Source: Actinoplanes siamensis
GTDB lineage: Bacteria > Actinomycetota > Actinomycetes > Mycobacteriales > Micromonosporaceae
Length of the DNA: 64,000 nucleotides
Direction: 5' to 3'
NCBI RefSeq assembly: GCF_016862395.1
Contig: NZ_BOMW01000021.1
Location: 62,001-126,000, forward strand
Below the pieces are notes generated by a model. The model worked only from the letters and a program-made list of their open reading frames with translations, ran no database searches and was not told the origin of the DNA. How positions within the stretch are numbered: the first letter of the stretch is position 1; each line of letters opens with the position of its first letter. Shown one piece after another: positions 37,126 to 45,919 of the stretch. Made by a program: the position numbers and the translations under genes.

Positions 37126-38856
37126 TCACTCGGCCGCGCGCCGCCCGGCCGCCGAACGTTGCTGATGAGCCGCGGCGAGGATGAGGTAGCTGCTGGCGGT
37201 CCAGGTGTACGCACGGTCCCTCAGCCCGGTGCCCGTCTCGGCCTCGAAGTTCTCGGCGAAGCCCGACTTCTCGCAGAGGGCGCGGAACCGGTCGCTGATG
37301 TCGTCGGCGAGCGAGGTGTGGCCGGCGCGGCGCAGGCCGTCTTCGACCAGAACCGTGGACGGCGCCCAGATCGGCCCGCGCCAATACCCGTCGGCGTGGT
37401 AATCCGGCGACCCGACCGGCTCGGTGGCCAGGCCGTACGCGGTGAGGTGGTCGCCGATCCGGGCGGCGAGCGCCGTGGCGACATCGGGGGGCAGTTCCGC
37501 ACCGAGGACGATCGGCATGACGTCCAACAGGCTGCGGCCGGCGCGGGGAGCCCCGGTCGCGGCGCTGCGGGCCACGAAGCGGGTGCCGTCCCACAGTTCG
37601 GCCAGCAGCGCGGCCCGCATGGCGTCACCGGTGGCGCGCCACTGTCGTGACTCCTGTGTGCGGTCCAGCCGGGTGGCGAGCTCGGCGAGTTCGCGCATCT
37701 GCAGGACGAGGAAGGCGGCCAGATCCGCGGTCTCGAGGACGCGGTCGCCGTCGAAGGTCGTCGCGTTGTCCCAGCCGCTGTCGTTGCCGTGCTGGTAATG
37801 CGGCAGCTCGTGGCCGGGTACGCGACGCTGGTCGAGCCAGAACCGCGTCCAGCGGGCCAGCCGCGCGTACGTCTCCTGAAGTTGGTGCTCGGTCAGGGAC
37901 AAGCCGAGACGGCGCAGTGCCCAGCCGTGGATCGGCGGTTTGACGAAGTTGTAGAGCACTTCCGAATGGGTGACCGAGTCGGGCAGTGCCCCGGTCGGGT
38001 CCTGGTGGTCGAAGGGCAGTTGGAACTGGTCCCAGGCCAGGGCGGGTTCGCCGGCGGCGAGGGCGAGCGCGTTGAAACAGTGGTCCCAGCTCCAGACCTT
38101 GTCCATCCAGTGCTTGGACATCAGGACGGCGGGCCGGGCGACGAAGCCGGCCGGGTCGACAGTGGCCGACCAGATCACGTACGCCGCCAGTTCCGCGGCC
38201 GGGGTCCCGGGGTCACGCCACGGCGCTACGGCGTCCACGAAGCTCGCGAACTGATTCGCCACCGCCTCGACCGCCTCCTCGAAGGAGCAGGCCACGAGGG
38301 GACGCCGTCCGGTCTGGTATTCCTCGATCGCGATCTCCCAGACCGGCCCGGCGGGCAGCGTGAGGTGGCGCTCGCCCGTGCCGAGCGCCTCCACCCCGAT
38401 CGCCTCGGTGATCGTGCCGTCGAGCACGGTGATCCGGTAGCGGCGACCGGTCTCGTACGAGGTCAGCACGTGGGCGTCGGCGACCGGATCGTGGAAGAGG
38501 TAGCTGCCGCTGAACGGGCTCAGCGTTGTCGAGGCGACCGTGATCCGCAGCCCGAGACCGGCGCCGCGCAGCCGGACCGTGTCCGCGTCCTGATAGGCCA
38601 GCTCGATGCGGCCGGCGTCGATCCCGTCCCCGTCGGACTCCCATCGCAGCCGCGACGGCGCGGCGACGATCCGGGTGTCGGCCCGCGCTCCGTTCAGCAG
38701 CGGGGTGAAGCGCAGCACCGGGTGCATCCCGGTCTGGTGGGAGACCAGGTGCAGGTCGTCGGCGACGATGTTCTCGGCGATGACCGGCGAGATGCCGAAC
38801 CAGGAGCCGCGATAGCTGAACGGGATGTCGTGAACGGAAAATGTCGGGCCCTGCAC
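37126..38856 (-). CDS. GH63/GH37-like (alpha/alpha)6 glycosidase, cytoplasmic
   Basis: 576 residues from GTG 38856. There is no signal peptide, unlike the other enzymes of the island. Residues 1-190 form a beta-sandwich. The helical barrel follows with MSKHWMDKVWSWDHCFNALAL, DHQDPTGALPDSV and the conserved late motif GYWRGPIWAPS. This is the MGH/GH63 style that also covers debranching-like enzymes. It likely finishes intracellular breakdown of oligosaccharides released outside, and the exact bond is unknown. It is divergent from lacI, with operator-like palindromes in front. Confidence 0.85.
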   Translation of the reverse strand: MQGPTFSVHDIPFSYRGSWFGISPVIAENIVADDLHLVSHQTGMHPVLRFTPLLNGARADTRIVAAPSRLRWESDGDGIDAGRIELAYQDADTVRLRGAGLGLRITVASTTLSPFSGSYLFHDPVADAHVLTSYETGRRYRITVLDGTITEAIGVEALGTGERHLTLPAGPVWEIAIEEYQTGRRPLVACSFEEAVEAVANQFASFVDAVAPWRDPGTPAAELAAYVIWSATVDPAGFVARPAVLMSKHWMDKVWSWDHCFNALALAAGEPALAWDQFQLPFDHQDPTGALPDSVTHSEVLYNFVKPPIHGWALRRLGLSLTEHQLQETYARLARWTRFWLDQRRVPGHELPHYQHGNDSGWDNATTFDGDRVLETADLAAFLVLQMRELAELATRLDRTQESRQWRATGDAMRAALLAELWDGTRFVARSAATGAPRAGRSLLDVMPIVLGAELPPDVATALAARIGDHLTAYGLATEPVGSPDYHADGYWRGPIWAPSTVLVEDGLRRAGHTSLADDISDRFRALCEKSGFAENFEAETGTGLRDRAYTWTASSYLILAAAHQQRSAAGRRAAE

Positions 38857-39085
38857 AGTGCCTGCTTTCTTCGGTACGTGAACCGATCAGTCTTTTACGA
38901 CGCCGATGGTGACCCGGCCACCACGTACGCCCCTTCTCCTCGGCGGCCCGGGTCTTCTTTGGGGGCGGTGGCCAGGCAGACCCGGCCGGGGCCTCGGCGA
39001 ATCGACGCCGGTGCTGTCCGGCGCGGTCAATACAGCGCGAGCAGAAACGTCTTCATGCCGGGGAGCTTTCGTCGCAGGGGTGGTG

Positions 39086-39110
39086 CGAATCGGTTCGACT
39101 GATCGATTCG
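39086..39110 (-). promoter_or_regulatory. Paired LacI-type operator variants before the GH63-like gene
   Basis: CGAATCGGTTCG (39086-39097, one central mismatch) is followed by TCGATTCG (39103-39110). Both lie just downstream of the leftward promoter and resemble the CGAACCGGTTCG family. Confidence 0.6.
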
Positions 39111-39215
39111 ATCGGACGATAGGACCGGTATGGTGTGACGGTCAAGCATGTCGTAATCGGACCGCACGCCGCAGTCGCGGATTGACATGTGCCCGTGACC
39201 GTTTTACCTTGACCG

Positions 39216-39227
39216 CGAACCGGTTCG
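39216..39227 (+). promoter_or_regulatory. LacI-type operator at its own promoter (autoregulation)
   Basis: CGAACCGGTTCG, a perfect palindrome, begins 6 bases after the -10 TACCTT of the TTGACA promoter and about 100 bases before the lacI-type start. Confidence 0.78.
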
Positions 39228-39326
39228 ACAAAAGCGGTTTCCGCGGGACGGCCGCGTCCCGCGGTTACGTCGTGCCGACCGGTGAGCCGTCCGGCCTCGG
39301 CAACGACGTCGTCAGGAAGGGCAGCC

Positions 39327-40340
39327 GTGAACATCGGGGAGATCGCCCGCCGCGCCGGCGTGTCGCGCAGCACCGTTTCATACGCGTTGACCGGCAAACG
39401 TCCGGTGACCGAGCAGACGAAGCAGCGCATCCAGGCGGTGATCGACGAACTCGACTACCGGCCCAACGCCGCCGCCCGCGCGCTCAAGGAAGGACGAACC
39501 CGCACCATCGGCCTCGTCATCCCGCCCGCCAGTCTGCGCCTGACCGACATGCAACTCGGCTTTGTCGCCAGCGTGGTGGAAGCAGCCGCCCACGCCGATC
39601 TGGACGTGCTGCTCTCCCCGTCCGGCGGCGACCACGACCGCTCCTTCGAACGCGTCATCTCCGGCCGCCGCGTCGACGGCGTGATCCTGATGGAGATCAG
39701 GCTCGAGGACGACCGCGTCACCCGGCTGCAGCGGACCGGCTTGCCGTTCGTCACCATCGGGCACACCGCCAACCCGCACGGCACCTGCTGGGTCGACGTC
39801 GACTACGCCACCCTGATCTCCCGCTGTGTGTACCACCTCGCCGACCTGGGCCACCGCGGCATCGCGCTGATCAACCGGTCGGCCGAACTGGTCGCGGCGG
39901 GCTACGGCCCCGCCCACCGTGCTCTCGAGGGCTTCACCGGGGCCATCACCCGCCGCGGCCTCGACGGGGTCACGCTGACCTGCGCCGACGACGCGGCAGC
40001 CGGCGAGACGTGCATCGAACGACTACGCGAGGACCACCCCGAGGTCACGGCCGCTGTCACCGTCAACGAGGCTGCCCTGCCCGGCATCCAGCGCGCTCTG
40101 GAACGCGCGAACGTGACGGTTCCCCGCGACTTCTCGATCGCCGGCGTGGCCGCCCGGCACTGGGCGGAGGACTTCCGGCCGCAGCTGACCGCCGCCGACG
40201 TGCCCACCTTCGAGATGGGCGCCAGCGCCGTCGAGCTGCTCCTCGAACGTATCGCCGCCCCCGAGACCCCGGCACATCACCTGCTGCTGACCCCGCCGAT
40301 CTCCCTGCGCGCCAGCACCGGACCCGCCCCGGCCCGTTAG
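39327..40340 (+). CDS. LacI-family transcriptional regulator of the carbohydrate island
   Basis: 337 residues from GTG 39327, with AGGAAGG upstream. The helix-turn-helix is NIGEIARRAGVSRSTVSYALTGKRPVTEQTKQRI, and the hinge NAAARALKEGRTRTIGLVIP. The periplasmic-binding-like sensor spans ~60-325 (GVILMEIRLEDDRV, LADLGHRGIALINR). LacI proteins bind CG-centred palindromes, and five such sites lie at promoters within 13 kb, including its own. The inducer is presumably a mono- or oligosaccharide derived from the target glycan; its identity cannot be read. Confidence 0.92.
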   Translation: MNIGEIARRAGVSRSTVSYALTGKRPVTEQTKQRIQAVIDELDYRPNAAARALKEGRTRTIGLVIPPASLRLTDMQLGFVASVVEAAAHADLDVLLSPSGGDHDRSFERVISGRRVDGVILMEIRLEDDRVTRLQRTGLPFVTIGHTANPHGTCWVDVDYATLISRCVYHLADLGHRGIALINRSAELVAAGYGPAHRALEGFTGAITRRGLDGVTLTCADDAAAGETCIERLREDHPEVTAAVTVNEAALPGIQRALERANVTVPRDFSIAGVAARHWAEDFRPQLTAADVPTFEMGASAVELLLERIAAPETPAHHLLLTPPISLRASTGPAPAR

Positions 40341-40484
40341 TGCGGTGATCTCAGCAAGGTGCGGATAGGTATTCGTATCCGTACCGGGGACGGTGGCTCA
40401 CCCGCGCGGTGGCCACCGGGGCCGCCACCTGTTCCCGGGTCGTGCCGAAAGGCTCGGCGATCCCATCAGGCCGGGGAACCAGGG

Positions 40485-41000
40485 CTAGCGAACGCCGTTG
40501 AACCATTGCTGGTTGTCTTGCAAGTGGCAACGGGGCCAGGCGACGACAGTGGAGGTGGGAACCGTGTTGTTGTCGGCATGGGACTGATCCAGACACCAAA
40601 CGGACCGGGCGTTCATTATCGTGTTCGCCGTCGGGCCCACCGAGATGATCCACCTCTGGTTGAGCACACCGGTGCACTGCCACGCACGGAGCAGCGTTGT
40701 GGGCCCGCTGGTGGAATAGTGCTGGTCGAGACAGAGCCCGGTGTCGTTTTCAGGCTTGATCAGGTAGTCGTTGGGATGGCCACCCGCGGCCGGCACGAGC
40801 ACCCATTTCTGTTCCCGTTGACCCGAGATGCACTCGGACATGAATACCTCGACGTTTGCTTGGTTCTGCGATTCAAGGCACCAGTCACTCTTGGCGTTCC
40901 ACAGATTCTGTGACGCTTGCGCCGAGGCGGGCAAGGGTCCCACGGCCGCGCCAAGGGCCGAAGCGACCAGGACAGCGAACCACCGGAAGATCGATCTCAC
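40485..41000 (-). CDS. Secreted lectin-like protein, ricin-type beta-trefoil only
   Basis: 171 residues, GTG start. Signal peptide ~1-28 (FAVLVASALGAAVGPLPASA-Q). The remainder is one beta-trefoil with three repeats (SDWCLES.., GLCLDQHYS.., SVWCLDQSHA..), each ending in QKW, QRW or QQW. There is no catalytic domain. It lies 66 bases after a similar gene on the same strand. It may bind cell-wall or plant sugars; the divergent sequence from the island CBM13s suggests another ligand. Confidence 0.82.
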   Translation of the reverse strand: MRSIFRWFAVLVASALGAAVGPLPASAQASQNLWNAKSDWCLESQNQANVEVFMSECISGQREQKWVLVPAAGGHPNDYLIKPENDTGLCLDQHYSTSGPTTLLRAWQCTGVLNQRWIISVGPTANTIMNARSVWCLDQSHADNNTVPTSTVVAWPRCHLQDNQQWFNGVR

Positions 41001-41065
41001 GGATGTCCCTTCTTCTCAGGGCTGATAGAGATGCGTTGACGTATGGCAGTGACCTGGCGGGGATG

Positions 41066-41596
41066 TCAGGCCGGCCGTTCGCGCCACTGCCACAGCTGAG
41101 AGTTGTTGGTGGGGTCGCAGTTTCGTCCGTACACGTCGGGGTTTCCTTCCTGTTGCAGGCACTGTGACGTGTTGCGGTTGACGAGGAAGTTCGCGCCGGG
41201 CTCCACCGGGCTCGGACCCCACTTCTGCTTGGCCGGGGTCGGCGAGACGCAAATCTCGGCGTAAACCCTGCCGTTCCAGGCCGGCTGGGACAGGCACCAT
41301 TCACTGCGCTGGTTGACGACCTTGTAGTCGTTGCCTCCAACGGAAACGAACCGCCACTGCTGGTTGCCGAGGTAATGGCACGGGTTCGGCCACGAGTACA
41401 CGGTGGTCGTCGGCGCGGCGTTCGGGTCGAAGTGCTGGTCGAGGCAGTCAGCGGTGGCGATATTCTGGATGAAGAAGTGGATCAGCGCGGCGTTCGCTGG
41501 CGTCGTTGTCACCGCCGGGAGGCCGGTCGACATCACCACGGCGGCCACGGCTGTCGTTGTCACCTTGCGGGCGCGGGCTGCGAACATCTGTCGCAT
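41066..41596 (-). CDS. Secreted lectin-like protein, ricin-type beta-trefoil
   Basis: 176 residues from ATG 41596, ideal AAGGAG upstream; an upstream GTG adds 7 residues. Signal peptide to about residue 36 (VTTTAVAAVVMSTGLPAV..ANA-A). One beta-trefoil follows, with ATADCLDQHFDPN, NQQWRFVSVGG, EWCLSQPAW, QKWGPSP and SQLWQW. It is similar in plan to the next gene, with which it forms a pair. The function is unknown beyond probable carbohydrate binding. Confidence 0.8.
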   Translation of the reverse strand: MRQMFAARARKVTTTAVAAVVMSTGLPAVTTTPANAALIHFFIQNIATADCLDQHFDPNAAPTTTVYSWPNPCHYLGNQQWRFVSVGGNDYKVVNQRSEWCLSQPAWNGRVYAEICVSPTPAKQKWGPSPVEPGANFLVNRNTSQCLQQEGNPDVYGRNCDPTNNSQLWQWRERPA

Positions 41597-42018
41597 TCGG
41601 ACTCCTTGGCGGGTCACCGGCTTAGACCTTCAACAATCGCAGTCTTGACGAGGTCGTCGAGGTCATCGGCCTACGCCGGATCGGGCGGCCTCGTGAACAT
41701 GTCGACCGGCATGGTCGCCGGTTCCCTGACAGCGGCATCGCCATCCCATAGTTCGGTCTCGATATCTCGGCGCGTCTGAGGCTAGCGACCTTGCCACCCG
41801 ACGGTGGTCGCGCACCAGACAGTTCGCGCCATCTGTCCCGTCTTCAACACGGCGGCCTTGGCTCGCCGTTCAGCGACGTGTACGCGCCCGCGACGCTCGG
41901 CTCGTTCCTCGCCCGATCGCTCACCCCGGAACGACAAAACTTCTCCTACGTTCTGTAGGTTTACCGGCGTTCCGGCCGGGTAGATCCGGTACGGCCGGAC
42001 GCCGACCGGAAGGACCTC
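41597..42018. other. Gene-poor stretch with a transposase remnant
   Basis: No intact gene is seen; the only recognisable piece is the IS1380-like fragment at 41851-41958. Confidence 0.5.
41851..41958 (+). mobile_element. Probable IS1380-family transposase fragment
   Basis: One frame reads GGLGSPFSDVYAPATLGSFLARSLTP and soon stops. This resembles the N-terminal IS1380 motif (F..VRAPSTLGSFLRAFTxGHVRQL). Only about 36 codons remain, with no ends, so the call rests on one short motif. Confidence 0.45.
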
Positions 42019-42627
42019 ATGCCCGCTTTCCTCGATCCCGAATGGCTGATCTCGACATTCGGGCTGATCGGCATCCTGGCCATCGTGTTCGCCGAGTCCG
42101 GGCTGCTGATCGGATTCTTCCTGCCCGGTGACTCACTGCTGTTCACCGCGGGTCTGCTGATCGCCGACGGCACCTACCTGAGCCTGCCGCTCTGGCTGAT
42201 GTGCCTGCTGGTGTCGGTCGCGGCGATCGCCGGCGACCAGTTCGGCTACCTGTTCGGGCGGCGGTTCGGCCCCTCGCTGTTCCGCCGGCCGGACTCGCGC
42301 CTGTTCAAGCAGGAGAACCTGACCCGGGCGCAGGAGTTCTTCGCCAAGTACGGCGCCCGCTCGATCGTCCTCGCGCGTTTCGTCCCGATCGTACGGACCT
42401 TCACCCCGATCGTGGCCGGGGCGAGCCACATGCACTACCGCACCTTCCTGCTCTACAACGTCATCGGCGGCACGATCTGGGGCTGCGGGGTCACCACCCT
42501 CGGCTACTTCCTCGGGCAGATCCCCTTCGTGAGGTCGAACATCGAGTTGATCCTGATCGCCATCGTGGCCGTCTCGGTGATCCCGATCGCCGTCGAGCTC
42601 GTACGCAGCCGCTCAGCTCACCGATGA
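42019..42627 (+). CDS. DedA/SNARE-associated family membrane protein
   Basis: 202 residues, ATG start. DedA signatures: AESGLLIGFFLPGDSLLFTAG near 26-46, a GDQFGYLFGRRFG loop, and FFAKYGARSIVLARFVPIVRTFTPIVAG near 107-134. About five membrane segments. DedA proteins are half-conserved flippase-like transporters of undecaprenyl phosphate or phospholipid; the charged and Pro residues of that core are present. A PAP2 remnant lies directly behind in opposite orientation, suggesting a former lipid-phosphate neighbour. Confidence 0.92.
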   Translation: MPAFLDPEWLISTFGLIGILAIVFAESGLLIGFFLPGDSLLFTAGLLIADGTYLSLPLWLMCLLVSVAAIAGDQFGYLFGRRFGPSLFRRPDSRLFKQENLTRAQEFFAKYGARSIVLARFVPIVRTFTPIVAGASHMHYRTFLLYNVIGGTIWGCGVTTLGYFLGQIPFVRSNIELILIAIVAVSVIPIAVELVRSRSAHR

Positions 42628-42850
42628 TCCGAGGAACCGGGCCGGCTCAGCCAGCTCAAGGCCTGGGTGTCGCGGTCGCCGCGATCGTGGTGCCACTGTC
42701 CCCGCTGATCTGGTGGGGTGTTCATCGCCTCGCCGAACAAGCGGCGGGTCAGCGCCGCGATCGTCAGGACCATGGTCACCGCGAACAGCCAGGCGCCGAT
42801 GACGTCGGTGGGCCGGTGCACGACCGGAGCGACCCGGTTTTGTTTCCCGA
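42618..42850 (-). pseudogene. C-terminal fragment of a PAP2-family phosphatase
   Basis: Leftward frame RVAPVVHRPTDVIGAWLFAVTMVLTIAALTRRL matches the last conserved His-containing block and terminal helix of PAP2 phosphatases (SRVYLGVHRPTDVIGAW). The rest of the gene is missing, replaced by the blaI promoter region. Confidence 0.6.
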
Positions 42851-42862
42851 TATTCTCGGGGC

Positions 42863-43231
42863 GTGACCAAGGACAGGCGACGCCCCGGCACCCTGGAAGC
42901 GGCCGTCATGGCCAGCCTGTGGGCGGCCGACGCGCCGATGACCGCGTCCCAGGTGCAGCAGCAGGTCGGTGGCGATCTGGCATACAACACCGTGCAGACG
43001 ATCCTGATCCGCCTGCACGAGAAAGGCGAGGTGCAGCGCCGCCGCGCCGGACGCGGCCACGAGTACTGGCCGGTGCACGACGCGGCGACCGCCGCGGTGG
43101 CCCAGATGCGCGCAGCCCTGCCGGACGGCACCGACCGGCACGCCGTGCTCCGGCAGTTCGCCGAGTCTCTCGACGCCTCGGACGCGGCCCTGCTGCGCGA
43201 TCTGCTCGCCGACGCCGACCGCGGCGCATGA
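42863..43231 (+). CDS. BlaI/MecI/CopY-family repressor
   Basis: 122 residues, GTG start. Winged helix: LEAAVMASLWAADAPMTASQVQQQV, LAYNTVQTILIRLHEKGEVQRRRAGRGHEYW. The shorter C-terminal dimerisation part ends DASDAALLRDLLADAD. It overlaps the M56 peptidase gene by 4 bases (ATGA), the standard repressor/sensor-protease pair. No beta-lactamase gene is nearby, so the regulated target is unknown. Confidence 0.92.
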   Translation: MTKDRRRPGTLEAAVMASLWAADAPMTASQVQQQVGGDLAYNTVQTILIRLHEKGEVQRRRAGRGHEYWPVHDAATAAVAQMRAALPDGTDRHAVLRQFAESLDASDAALLRDLLADADRGA

Positions 43232-44118
43232 CCGTCGCCATATATCTCCCACTGCTGCTGGCGCTGCCGCTGGCTTTGCTCGCCCCGCGAATCGCCGCCC
43301 GGGGCGCGCCCGGGCCGGCCGCCCGAACCCTGACTCTCACCGCAGTCGTCGCCGCCGTCTCGTCCACCTGGTCACTGACGATGCTGGCGCTCACCATGCT
43401 CGACGACGTGCCGCCGCTGTCCACCCTCGACGACTCCCCCACCCTGGAGCTTCCGGAACCGGTGCCGGGGCCGGTCGCCCTGCTCGCCGGGATCATCCTG
43501 GCGTGGGGCGCCGTCCGGCTGCTGGCCGACGTACGCCGCAGGTTGGTTACCAACCGCCGGTTGCGGGCCGTCGGCGAGGCCCACGACGGCATGGTCGTCG
43601 CGGACTGGGCGAAGCCGCTGGCCGTGGCCGTTCCCGGCGCCGCCGGCCGGCCCGGGCACCTGCTGATCACCACCGGGATCCTGCGGCTGCTCGACGCCGA
43701 CGAACGCCGCGTTCTGTTCGCCCACGAGCAGGCGCACCTCGACTATCGTCACCACCGCCTGGTCGCCCTGGCCGCGGCCGCCGCCGCCCTCGACCCGCTG
43801 CTCATTCCCGTCCGCAACGCGGTCGCGTACCTGGTCGAACGCTGGGCTGACGAGGAGGCCGCCACCGAGGTCGGCGACCGGCGGTTGACCGCCAAGGCCG
43901 TCGCGCGCGCCGCCCTGGCCGGGTCCGGCCCGGAACCGGCCGGCGCGCTGGGCATCGACGGCGGCGCCGTGGTGCGCCGGGTGCGGGCCCTGGGCCAGGC
44001 CACGCCCGCCCGGTTGCGCCGCCGCTTGATCGTTCCGGCCCTGCTCGTGGCCGGATTCGTCGCGGTCGCCGCGGTCGCCACCGAGGCGTTCGTCGACCTG
44101 GCACAGGCCTGGCTCTAG
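43228..44118 (+). CDS. M56-family (BlaR1-like) membrane metalloprotease
   Basis: 296 residues from ATG 43228. Membrane helices at ~5-20, 33-58 and 82-103. The zinc site HEQAH (166-170, HExxH) is followed by ERWADEEA, the likely third ligand, and a final helix near 275. It lacks the extracellular penicillin-binding sensor of true BlaR1, like most actinobacterial homologues. It should cleave the BlaI partner encoded just upstream on receiving a signal. Confidence 0.9.
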   Translation: MTVAIYLPLLLALPLALLAPRIAARGAPGPAARTLTLTAVVAAVSSTWSLTMLALTMLDDVPPLSTLDDSPTLELPEPVPGPVALLAGIILAWGAVRLLADVRRRLVTNRRLRAVGEAHDGMVVADWAKPLAVAVPGAAGRPGHLLITTGILRLLDADERRVLFAHEQAHLDYRHHRLVALAAAAAALDPLLIPVRNAVAYLVERWADEEAATEVGDRRLTAKAVARAALAGSGPEPAGALGIDGGAVVRRVRALGQATPARLRRRLIVPALLVAGFVAVAAVATEAFVDLAQAWL

Positions 44119-44469
44119 GCCCAGGGTGGTCCGGCCCGGCCGGCGGTCTCGCCGGGACCGGGCAGACCGTACAGCTTCTGCAGGCCACGCGGCAGGTAGT
44201 TCGGCGCATGGCGGCGCCGGTCTGCAACTCGTCGACGATGAGGGCGCCGTCGTGGGCGGTAATGATGTCACGGGCGATGGCCAGCCCAGGCCGGAGCCGC
44301 CGGCGTCACGGGAGCGGCTGTCGTCGAGGCGGACGAACCGATCGAAGATGCGGTCGCGGTCGACGGCCGGTCTTCACGACGTACGCAATCGTGGTCTTGA
44401 TCTTGTTCTTGCGCCCGGCCCGGAAACGCGCCGTGGTCGCCGCCTGAGCATTCTTTCTCTCCTCTGGAA
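44119..44469. other. Stretch holding only a kinase fragment
   Basis: No intact gene. The histidine-kinase remnant at 44150-44361 is recognisable; the remaining part up to the hairpin has nothing convincing. Confidence 0.5.
44150..44361 (-). pseudogene. Histidine kinase C-terminal fragment
   Basis: Leftward from 44361: DRDRIFDRFVRLDDSRSRDAGGSGLG (F and G2 boxes of HATPase_c). A frameshift leads to AIARDIITAHDGALIVDE, and a further shift to CAELPAAW. This is the tail of a membrane sensor kinase of the VanS/PhoR type, inactivated by truncation and frameshifts. Confidence 0.7.
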
Positions 44470-44510
44470 GGGATCCGCCCCCGGAAGCCCGGCTCTCGGG
44501 GGCGGATCCC
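44470..44510. terminator. Terminator hairpin next to the FetB-like gene
   Basis: A perfect 14-bp stem GGGATCCGCCCCCG / CGGGGGCGGATCCC with a 13-base loop lies 2 bases beyond the leftward stop at 44513. Confidence 0.7.
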
Positions 44511-44512
44511 GT

Positions 44513-45262
44513 TCACCGGGGTGAACGGCCGACCAGACCGCTCGCGACGAGTTCGAGCATCACGGCGGCGGCGATCGCCTCGGCCGCCAGCAGACCGACC
44601 AGCACCAACAGCTGGGTCGCGCCGGCCTGAGCCGCGGAACCACCACCGAGCAGGACACCGACGAACGCGCCGGGCAGCGTGACGAGCCCGACCGTCCGCG
44701 TCTGGTCCAGGGCGGGCATCAAAGCCTGGCCCGCCGTCGGCCGGCACACCTCGAGGGCGGCGTCGCGCGGCAGGAAACCCAGGGCCAGGGCGGCCTCGTA
44801 CTCGCCACGCCGGTCCCGGAGCTCGTCCAGCGCTCGCCGCCCGGACAGCGACGTCGCTGTCATCGCCCCGCCGATCAGGATCCCGGCGATCGGCAGGACC
44901 GCGATCTCGGTGGCCGGAACCGTGCCGGCGGCGACGACCACGACCCCGGCCACACCGGCACCGGCCACGATCGGCAGGAGCGCCGGCCAGCCCAGCCGCA
45001 GCGTACTGATCCGCCGTGCCGACGTGGCCGCGGCCACCAGCACCATCAGCAGGATGAACCCGGCCGTCGACCACCACGACCGCAGCACCGCCGTGATCAG
45101 TAGCGACACCAGCGCCAGCTGCGCGACGGCCCGCACCGAGGCCGTGACCACGGCCCAGGGAGCGCCGAGCCGGCCGAGAGCGGCCGCCACCGCGGCGACG
45201 AGCACGAGCCCCGCGAGCACCACGGCCAGCACCGGCCCGATCGAGATCGTTGCCTGGTTCAT
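44513..45262 (-). CDS. FetB-family (UPF0014) ABC permease
   Basis: 249 residues from ATG 45262 (MNQATISIGP). Seven or so membrane helices. Family block: GAMTATSLSGRRALDELRDRRGEYEAALALGF, then QTRTVGLVTLPGAFVGVLLGG. In Escherichia coli FetB with FetA exports iron under oxidative stress. The FetA ATPase partner is not in the neighbourhood, so the cognate ATPase is elsewhere or the gene is an orphan. It is divergent from the frameshifted membrane gene. Confidence 0.88.
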   Translation of the reverse strand: MNQATISIGPVLAVVLAGLVLVAAVAAALGRLGAPWAVVTASVRAVAQLALVSLLITAVLRSWWSTAGFILLMVLVAAATSARRISTLRLGWPALLPIVAGAGVAGVVVVAAGTVPATEIAVLPIAGILIGGAMTATSLSGRRALDELRDRRGEYEAALALGFLPRDAALEVCRPTAGQALMPALDQTRTVGLVTLPGAFVGVLLGGGSAAQAGATQLLVLVGLLAAEAIAAAVMLELVASGLVGRSPR

Positions 45263-45332
45263 CCCGGCACTGATACCAGATTCCGGCCTCCCGCACGGCG
45301 CGACAACGCCGACCACACGGAAAGGTTTTCAG

Positions 45333-45769
45333 GTGCCTTTCAGCACGCTGGCGATCACTTCGATCGACACGCCCCGCCGGGAGGCGTTCTACTGGGGCGC
45401 GATCCTGACCACGTTCGCGCTCGGCACCGCGGCCGGCGATCTGACCACCGAAGCGCTCAGCCCGGGCTTCCGCACCGGCGTGCTCATCTTCGGCGCGGTG
45501 ATCCTGTGCACCTGGCTCGCCTCGCGGTTCGGCGCGAGCCTGGTGGCGACGTTCTGGATCGCGTACGTCCTGACCCGCCCGCTCGGCGCCTCGCTCGGCG
45601 ACCTGCTCACCCAGTCGAAGGACTTCGGGGGCTGGACCTGGGCGCCAGCGCCACGAGCCTGCTGTTCTTCGGCGTGATCCTGGTTCTGGTCGTCCGCGAG
45701 CAGGTGCTGGCCGGCACCGCCGCGGTGCGGGCCGAGGTCGACAAGAACGACCTGGCCGGCCGGCGTTAA
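45333..45769 (+). pseudogene. COG4705-like membrane protein split by a frameshift in a G-run
   Basis: From GTG 45333 (after GGAAAGG) the frame gives RREAFYWGAILTTFALGTAAGDL, a first set of helices and AYVLTRPLGASLGDLL. It then goes off at the five-G run 45627-45631. Adding one G would restore GGLDLGASATSLLFFGVILVLVV and the charged end VDKNDLAGRR, stopping at 45769. The restored protein (~145 residues) is a normal COG4705 membrane protein. A homopolymer sequencing error is as likely as a true mutation. Confidence 0.75.
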
Positions 45770-45835
45770 CCTGGCCACCACCTGTGAGCGCCTGCGACGC
45801 TTCGGCGAGCCGGACGCGACCTGCACCAGGCACGG

Positions 45836-45875
45836 GTGGAGGACTTACCGTCGCCGTCGACGGTAAGTCCTCCAC
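45836..45875. terminator. Very strong terminator hairpin
   Basis: A perfect 18-bp stem GTGGAGGACTTACCGTCG and complement with a 4-base loop CCGT lies between the COG4705-like gene and the methyltransferase. Confidence 0.75.
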
Positions 45876-45919
45876 GTAGGCCGTAAAAGGGGGTGCGCGC
45901 GGTCGCCGGGTGGTGAACC

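Larger units (their letters stand above)
38857..39326. other. Divergent promoter region between GH63-like and lacI genes
   Basis: 470 bases with no gene. It contains a leftward TTGACC (39145-39140) / TATCGT promoter, operator variants at 39086-39110, and the rightward TTGACA (39182-39187)-17-TACCTT (39205-39210) promoter with a perfect operator. Confidence 0.65.
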
